Shown here one piece after another: positions 57,086 through 64,000 of a stretch of 64,000 bases of DNA. The translations under genes were made by a program, and so were the position numbers. The notes under the pieces were generated by a model, which was not told where the DNA came from, ran no database searches, and was given only the letters and a program-made list of their open reading frames with translations. Origin of the DNA: Gentiana macrophylla (taxonomy: Eukaryota; Streptophyta; Magnoliopsida; Gentianales; Gentianaceae); assembly GCA_026214975.1 (NCBI GenBank), contig CM047817.1, positions 62,404,407-62,468,406 on the forward strand, read 5' to 3'. Within the stretch, counting starts at the first letter, position 1, and each line of letters opens with the position of its first letter.

Positions 57086-59010
57086 TTTTCTACAACAATA
57101 AATAAAGATAGAATAAGTAAAAGCTCATGTATAAAAACCTAAATTTGCACTAAGAAATTTATAAGGTTTTACTCCCACTAGCCAACTATTCCCTATTGGC
57201 TTTCAAGAATTTAATTAATTCTTTAGTGGCTGGGACCCTATCTAGTTGCCTTAATCCTCGATGGTGGCCGATCAATCTCGGCAATTTCGAAGGTAGGTAT
57301 TCTACCAACCGGATGATCGCGACTGCGACTCCCAGGGTCGACTAGTCAACTCTTTGACGCCTCACATCTCTATGTGATAGTCAACCCTTGTCTCTAAAGT
57401 CGACGGCCCGACGGTGGCCAATCACCGAAAGACTTTAGTCGAGTCATAACCCAATATTCATGAGATCTCGTGACGATCATATCTCAATAATAACGATATA
57501 CCCGTGGTAGGTCAACTCCCGACGGTGGTCGATCGCTTGATCCGAACATAGGCTCTTCACCGCATTATAATATCGGGAGACAATATAGGCTCGATTTTTG
57601 GCGTGGGAGTAATTTTAAATTAATTCACTTAATTAATTTAGTTTAATTATGGTCTCATCTACTATGTGCATACTACTACGATATCATATAAAGTAAAACA
57701 TACACAACATTCTCGCGCATAAAATAACCGGTATGATCATGGACTTTTTCTAAAGCGGTTTCAATACAAACCGATAAACCGCTGGTCACAAACTAAGGGT
57801 ATCTCGCAAATCGCCAATAGGATCTTTATTGTCAGACGCCAATGGGTTCTTTATCTCTCCTTGGTCTTGAACTTTTGCTCCATTCTTGTTACATAATAAA
57901 TGATTACACCCGCCGCACACGGGGGAGCTCAGGAATGGGATAAATGCAAAAAGTAAACTAGGTCACGCTTCTTCATAACGGCCTAGACAATTTTTCAAAA
58001 CCAACATAAAGAAAACATTCCCATCTATCCTATTGGTCGAGTCCATGATCAATCGGGGTCCATATAATCACATTATATCTACACATCTAATCCATACAAT
58101 TTTATCTTATGAAAAGATTAAATTCTAATTTTAACTATTACTACTCATGCGTTTTATTTTATCACGCCAAATAATTAAATAATTTTTAATTAATTATATG
58201 ACTTAATCGAAAATTAAAATTAACATTTAATTTTAAATCGATTTCAATTTTAATTAAATTTGAACTATTCAAAATATAAAATTAAAATTATAATGTCTCC
58301 TATTTGTTTCCTTTCCAAAACTAAATTTATTTAGGCTTCGCCACTTTCCAAAATCAAAATTTTGAAGTGGCTTGCTCTAGCCTTTTAAAATCAAATATTT
58401 GAAAAGGCCTAGCCTATTCCAAATCAAATATTTGGAAAAGCCAAATTATTTTAGTCTCAGCTCCTCAGCCACTTTCCAAAATCAAAATTTTGGAAGTGGC
58501 TCAGCTTGTGCCTTTTCCAAATCAAATATTTGAAAGGTCTGCCCTATTCCAAATCAAATATTTGGAAAGGCCAAATAGTTTTGGTTTAGGCTCGCCACTT
58601 TCCAAAATCAAAATTTTGAAGGTTTGTGCTTTCCAGCCTATTCCAAATCAAATATTTGGAAAGGACCTAGGCCAATATGCCATATGGTTTCCCAATGGTC
58701 CAAACTATTTGAACCATTGGTTGGCCACATGACACAACTAAACAAACGAGATATCTATGCACAATAAATATCACAAAACTAAAAGGGTCGATCTCCCCAT
58801 TGGAAGACGACAGTCGACAGACGGCAGCCCTAGGGCAACCGCCGCCGCCGCCGCAGAGGGAGGGGGGCGCCGCCAGTCGGCCGACCCCCCAAAAACCCAT
58901 TTTTTTTTTTTGTTTTAACGTTTCATGATTTAAATCTTGCATCTATCGATTAAATACTACGCATTTAAATTATGCTTATTGCTTAAGCTCAAGTCCGCTC
59001 GCTACCACCA
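57086..59010 (-). other. Copia-D 5' leader between LTR and gag
   Basis: About 1.9 kb without coding similarity. GACGGTGGCCGATCA-like words recur at about 57260, 57410 and 57520. A cluster of eight short palindromes lies at 58337-58670, and a GCC-rich patch lies near 58840-58890. A primer-binding site should lie next to 59011; the minus strand reads TATGGTGGTAGCGAGCGGAC there, a degenerate Met-type site. Confidence 0.6.
58337..58670. repeat. Cluster of eight related short palindromes
   Basis: Two kinds alternate: CACTTTCCAAAATcaAAATTTTGGAAGTG and TTCCAAATcaAATATTTGGAAA. Starts are at about 58341, 58381, 58410, 58464, 58511, 58546, 58593 and 58638. Each can fold into a hairpin of 8-14 bp. Confidence 0.85.
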
Positions 59011-60828
59011 TAGGGAAATCACTAGATTAACGCAAATGAATTTAAAATTTTGATTTCCTTTTCTAGATCGTTCTTCGCTTAATGCAATAAACACGTTAAG
59101 TAGTTTGACGGTTATACCTTAGATGATCTACAAGATCGCCGCTTTGACCGCCAACGGAGAGTAGTTCAATCGCAAGCCGCCCACGCGTCCGGCCTCTATC
59201 GCTAATCCACACGAACCCCTAGCCGAATCCTCCTTGGATTGCTATCGTAAAACTCCGGTCGCTAGACCGACCTTTTCTTCCTCACAAACTCACTATCGAG
59301 AGCTCTCTATTTTACACAAGAATTATGAACTCTTGCAATTATGTTGTACAAAAGAGCTTGACACCCACTTCCTTTTATATATGAGGTGGCGCCCCAAGTT
59401 GAGTAGAAGAGAAGAAAACCTTTTCTAATAAAATAAGGAAAATCAACTAGATTGATTTATCTCTTTAATTATAATTTATTTTGTCAATATCATATATTGA
59501 TTATAATTATCTTATTACCATAAATCTATTTTTCAAAATCAATTAATATCATATATTAATATTATGGCAATCTTTATTAATTAAAGTGCACAATCCAAGT
59601 GTATCTTATACACACAAAAGTGGCGCCCATTAGTCAACAAATTGACTTCCGAATATTCTTTAATTAATCTAATTTGTATATAATTAATATCTTGTATTTT
59701 ATTTATTCATAATAAATAAATACCACCATATTAATTTACCACTATAATCTTCATAGTCTGTAGATAAACTTTCCTTATTTGGTTATCAACTATAACCGCA
59801 TTTTAATCTGACTCGATGTTCATATGTGTGTGACCCGATAGGCTTCCGAATATGTTGGCCGTAGACACAAAGTGCAATTTACTAAAATGCCCTTCATACC
59901 TAACGATCACGGATAGCGTCTAGCAACACACCGTGACTCCCAATTATCGGAAGAGTCAAAAGCAATGACTACTACCTTTCATGTGAAACAGCTTATTACC
60001 GTGTGGTAACTTACAATCCTATCGCTATAATAATATCCATACGTTCAGATCTCTAAAGTGTCAATACATTGACGATCGTATCTTATAATCCGACATCATG
60101 CTCTCTCGGAATAACACATTTACTCCCACTTTGCAAAGATTCTCGAGAGCTAGACATTCCTTATAAGAAGGCCATTTCGGATATTCAATCTCAATCATAG
60201 GATACGCGATTCCCGGACGACCAATCATGTATACTCCGCATGCTTCAATATCATACCCAATCACTACCGCATGATCGCCCCGTGGTTAGGAGAAATCTCA
60301 ATAGTGTCAAAGCATGACAATCCACACCGTGATGCCATGAAGACTCCGGTCAAAAGGATAATTACACAACCGCCACATAGTGTGACACTTAATGTAAGTG
60401 GGTCACTCTAACGTACGCATTCTCTAATACACGCCCACGCATACCCAAGTGTCTCTACACTTCGATAGATGAGATCTATCCCTACCTTCTAAAAGATAGA
60501 TAGAAGACATCCAATACGTGCTAGTCCGATTATACTATCAATGTCCCATTTGATAATATGTAAGACTAGAGACATTTAAGTACCAACCTTGTTATAGTGA
60601 TTAGAGATCTCATCAACCATAATCACTATCATGGTTTCTCTATCACAGATTGATACTAGGGACGTTACTATATATATACAACAAATAATATGAAGACAAA
60701 CAATATATAATAACATAAGTGCTTTTATTAATCATAATAAAGTTATTACATGAACTAAATAGACTGTAAATGACCCGACCCGGTCGGATCCGGTCCAACC
60801 CGTTTGGGTTTAGGCCACCTTTCCAACA
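59011..60828 (-). repeat. Copia-D 5' LTR, about 1818 bp
   Basis: It matches the 51362 copy with few differences. Its low-coordinate end reads TAGGGAAATC instead of TGTGAGGAAATC, so the boundary is uncertain by a few bases. It ends TTCCAACA at 60828. Confidence 0.9.
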
Positions 60829-60833
60829 AATTT

Positions 60834-63826
60834 CGACTTTCATCTCTTAGAGAGAGAAAGGTAAATTTCGGCCAAGGGGGAGTAAGAGGGAAAATCTTGC
60901 AGGTTTTCCGGGTAGCATATCGGAGGGATTCGAGACAAGGATTTCCTTCCACCGGGAGTTGCTCGGATCACACGTGCGGAAGATCGTGGTGCTCTTCACA
61001 CCAACTTTTGTTCTTCCTATTGCGGTTCTTCTACTTGGATTTTGAGATCCAAGAGGTATATTCTACAACCCTCTTGTAGATGTAGATCTAGTTATTTTAT
61101 TACGTGTAATTTATAGATCTGTATCCTTATATCGCTCCGCTATGGATGGTATTATTAATAAAGGGTATCGAGAGACCTCGGGGATCTATATTTATACGTA
61201 TAAAATATTAGATCTAGGAGTGGAAACATGTAGTTTTTTGTGTCCCAAATTTTTATAAAATGGCGAATATTTGCATATTTTTTATGTTGCGATTGTTGTG
61301 GTTTGAAGAGATGGATTGGGGTTGGTACTATTTACTCGTGAGATCTATTGTAAGCTCTCTCGATTTAGATCGTTTGAGCATAGGATTGGTGTAAAATTTG
61401 TTTTTTTTATTCTCTTTTTTCGGCAATTTTTATTTTTTTGTAATTCCGGAAAAACGACGAAGAACGATGATGAACACGGGATGAAGACGGAACACGAGGT
61501 ATGAATAGGAGTCGGGGCGGAAAATTTTCTTTTGTTATTTTTTTTGTACCACACGGCTAGGGTTTGATTTTTTTTTTATCAAACCCTAATTTTTTTTAAA
61601 ATCGGCATTTTTTGAAATTTTTTATTTTATTTATTTTTATGGAAAAAAATACAGCAGGATTTTAATTAAAAAAAAAAAATTCGGAAACAAATTTTATTTT
61701 TATTTTATAAAATAAAGGCCCCTTCTCCTTTCGGGTTCGCGGTTCGTGGTTCAAGGCTCAAGTATCGAAGACACGAAGACAACAAGTTGTAATTTACTGC
61801 TTTCCTAGGATAGATTAGATACGGGGGTACCAACGATCCATCTCGTTGTTTAAATTTTCCGCAATTTATTTATTATGTGTTTGATCATAAAATAGATATA
61901 AAATCGGAATTGCCATGACATGCATCATATCATAAATCCACTCCATGCATACATGTAGAATTTTAATTTTAGTAATTAAAATAGGCATGTACACAAACTC
62001 ACGTAATTAGTTGAAATTTAATTAATACGTGGTAATTAATTAATTTAGTAACTAATTAAAGATCCGAGGATGTGTTATGAAATATTTAAGCCTTTTCGGT
62101 GTGTATTCTCGGTGAACCGCCTTAAAAGCCCAAACGAGATCACGTTTTCGATTCGTAGTGTCTACGAGATTGAATGATGGTAAAAGAACAATAAATCTTG
62201 GATAAAAACGGTTCGCCTATAGGTTGGATGGTAAATTGAGCTTCGCTCGACCGACTTAACCCTCCTAGTGTGATGTATGCACGGGGGTCCGGCAAGACTA
62301 AGCTACACCGGCGAGCGGAGGGGTGATTCCTTCTTATCTCAATGGGGCTTTCTTGACCCGATTTCGTCCGACTGTCACATATGTTCCAATGAATAGGATG
62401 GGTAGGCCCTCCTACGTTACCGACACCATTCGGAATCCTTGATTTGATGTGCTTTTATGTTAACATCAAAAAGACGTGGTTAGTTAACCCACCACCACTT
62501 CCAAAATATTGAGTGGGAGCGGGGGAGGCGACAGCCAACCCCACGGCCTCTACTATAAATACAAGTAAGTGAGAGAAGGGTGACGCCTCGCGGCGCTTTG
62601 ATTTCGTCCCCCTACGGATGGTGTTCACCCCTATCAACATTCATGGCTTGGTCTCCGAAAGGATAGGATTTCCGGTACTCGCCGGGTCACCGACCTATCC
62701 TACGACGGCACACTCGGGCGCACCTAAGAGATCTGATATAGTAGGTCACACTCATCATGGGTATTCTTGATAATATCTAGGCTAAAAAAGGAAGGTAGTC
62801 AATGAATAAAGGGATGTTTGATTCTCGTGGGATGTTCGATTCTCACAAGTTATTCATTGATGAGATTGTCTCGATTTAACCGTCATCTCTTTGACCTACC
62901 CTACGGCGGCATTGAGATGCGAGGTTAAAACCTTGGAATGGTAGAGTATACTTACTTATAGTTTACAATTCCTAAAATAAAATAATATAGTAGTGTTAAA
63001 CTTTAATTAATATATGTCATTTTATTTACAGCATTATATCCCTTACTAAATTGCTTAAAATTTATAATTGACTAGTATTCACTTCTTTAAAAAGTGGAAA
63101 GTAACTAGGACGTTGAACTAGTTAATCGATAATGCAATTAATTTTCAGAAGAGATATTTCCTCTTAAGCCTTTTAAAACTAGAGTGACATATAGGTATGT
63201 CACTAGCATCACTCGTGTTAAACGAGATACAATCTTAGTTTGATCAAAGATAATTTCGGACTTTAAAATTCTTCTAGTGAATTTTGAGTGTGTAGTGATT
63301 ACACAAGTAATTTTCTAATTGAAACATCGGAAAATCATGAAGTGTTACTAGTTGAACGATATTTGGAATCGATGAACTAGTGGGAGTTTTATGATTTGTT
63401 GTTTTTTCTAGAACATTAGAAAAGTGTAACTAAGTACACACGTAATCATTCTAATTGAAAAATCGGAAAGTCATGAACTGTTACTAGTTAGACGATATTT
63501 GGAATCGAGGAACTAGTGGAGTTTTATGATTTGTATTTTTCTGGAAACATTAGAACTGTGTAAGTGTTTACACGAGAGATTTTCAAATTGAAAAATTGGA
63601 AAATCATAAAATGAAGCATTGCTCATAGACGGAATTTGGAACCGATAAACCAGCGGGAGCTTTAATGTTATGATTTGTTATTTTTCTGGTATATTAGAAA
63701 ATCTGAGAAGTCCTAACAAGTAACACTCGAAATAGACATCCCACGGTTCAAGAGTAGTGTCTACTCACACGAACTTCTAATTCAAAACTGTTTCCATTTA
63801 CGGAAAGTCAAGAATGGGAGAGTATG
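60834..63826 (+). other. LARD-C: end of LTR and internal region (non-coding)
   Basis: The LTR/internal border lies somewhere in 61080-61250 but the primer-binding site has decayed. Many blocks follow LARD-A's internal order, including TATTGAGTGGGAGCGGG near 62500. No protein similarity is recognisable. Confidence 0.75.
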
Positions 63827-64000
63827 TGTAATATCCCGAAATTTTGACTCCCTATTTAATTGAAAAAAAAAAGGTTCAATAACTTGGGGAATTATGTGTT
63901 TAGTAATTATTGGGAAGGGTGATTAATAATTAAAATGGAATTTTTATAATTCTTTAATTAAAAGGAAATACATTGGTTAATAATTAAAAGGTGAGGGGGA
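63827..64000 (+). mobile_element. Possible start of another LTR
   Basis: LARD-C similarity ends at TGTAATATCCCGAAATTTTG. This resembles gypsy-type LTR starts, including the terminus of the solo LTR in this window (TGTAAAATCCCGACTTTTCG on the minus strand at 9629). Only 174 bases are visible. Confidence 0.4.

Larger units (their letters stand above)
51362..60828 (-). mobile_element. Copia-D: complete-length but decayed Ty1/copia element, minus strand
   Basis: Long LTRs are at 51362-53174 and about 59011-60828. On the minus strand they begin TGTTGGAAAGGTG and end GGATTTCCTCACA-like, and AATTT is duplicated on both sides (51357-51361 and 60829-60833). From high to low coordinates the minus strand holds a long non-coding leader, gag, protease, integrase, RT and RNase H. 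Length, 9.5 kb with 1.8-kb LTRs, fits the long-LTR copia group. Frameshifts and stops occur in every domain. Its polypurine tract is the same as that of the LARD elements. Confidence 0.92.
49969..63826 (+). mobile_element. LARD-C: diverged third family member, split by copia-D and cut at its right end
   Basis: The LTR starts TGTTAGGTGTAATGCCCGAA at 49969 and follows LARD-A's LTR loosely, including the TATA box TATATAAAGAGAG at about 51319 and GTTCTCCCAAGCCT after it. Copia-D interrupts it at 51362. The LTR end and internal region resume at 60834, with matches to LARD-A such as GAAGAGATGGATTGGGGTTG (61308), TTGCCATGACATGCATCATA (61911) and GGCTTGGTCTCCGAAAGGAT (62645). No clear primer-binding site remains. 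The internal region stops at 63826, so the 3' LTR is not in the window. Confidence 0.82.

Overview
The window reads as nuclear DNA of a flowering plant, probably a eudicot. It is AT-rich and packed with plant retrotransposons, DNA transposons, Stowaway-type MITEs and a tRNA-derived SINE. I see one convincing host gene, an intron-containing UNC93-like membrane transporter gene (exons 11320-12503 and 13597-13819). Nothing bacterial, organellar or CRISPR-like is visible. I cannot name the species.

Layout. 1-5014: intergenic DNA with microsatellites, short tandem duplications and a retroelement-like promoter on the minus strand. 5147 to about 10040: a decayed minus-strand copia element (copia-E) without RT/RNase H, split by a solo LTR (7053-9629, target duplication ATCGC) that itself holds a Stowaway MITE (8605-8875). 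10041-14772: the UNC93-like gene, with a SINE in its intron and MITE remnants around it.

14773-46986: a CACTA (En/Spm) transposon with both TIRs and a matching 3-bp target duplication (CGC). It carries subterminal palindromes of the GGGACGAC...GTCGTCCC type, a 147-bp tandem array, a TNP2-type transposase gene and a second multi-exon transposase gene, both broken by frameshifts or stops. Inside its 147-bp array sits copia-F (15803-38379, minus strand, target duplication CTATC). Inside copia-F's integrase sits non-autonomous element LARD-B (18508-35270, minus strand). Inside LARD-B sits LARD-A of the same family in the opposite orientation (21659-30591, target duplication AATCC). Copia-F also carries a Harbinger-like MITE (35328-36188) with a 500-bp G-rich minisatellite. 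The insertion order follows: CACTA, copia-F, LARD-B, LARD-A.

46987-49968: intergenic DNA with a copia LTR remnant, a second copy of a dispersed repeat seen near 2811, and a possible 14-3-3-like exon fragment. 49969-63826: a third, diverged family member (LARD-C) whose LTR is split by a nearly complete but decayed copia element, copia-D (51362-60828, target duplication AATTT). LARD-C is cut at 63827 by what looks like the start of another LTR.

How the parts relate. The LARD elements code for no recognisable protein, yet their polypurine tract (AAGTGGGAGATTGTT) matches that of copia-D, and their primer-binding sites are of the same Met-tRNA type used by plant copia elements. A copia-D-like element is therefore a plausible source of the proteins that mobilise them. 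The opposed LARD-A and LARD-B form a roughly 4-kb-arm inverted repeat that could feed small-RNA silencing. All boundaries were read by eye; no alignment or database search was run.
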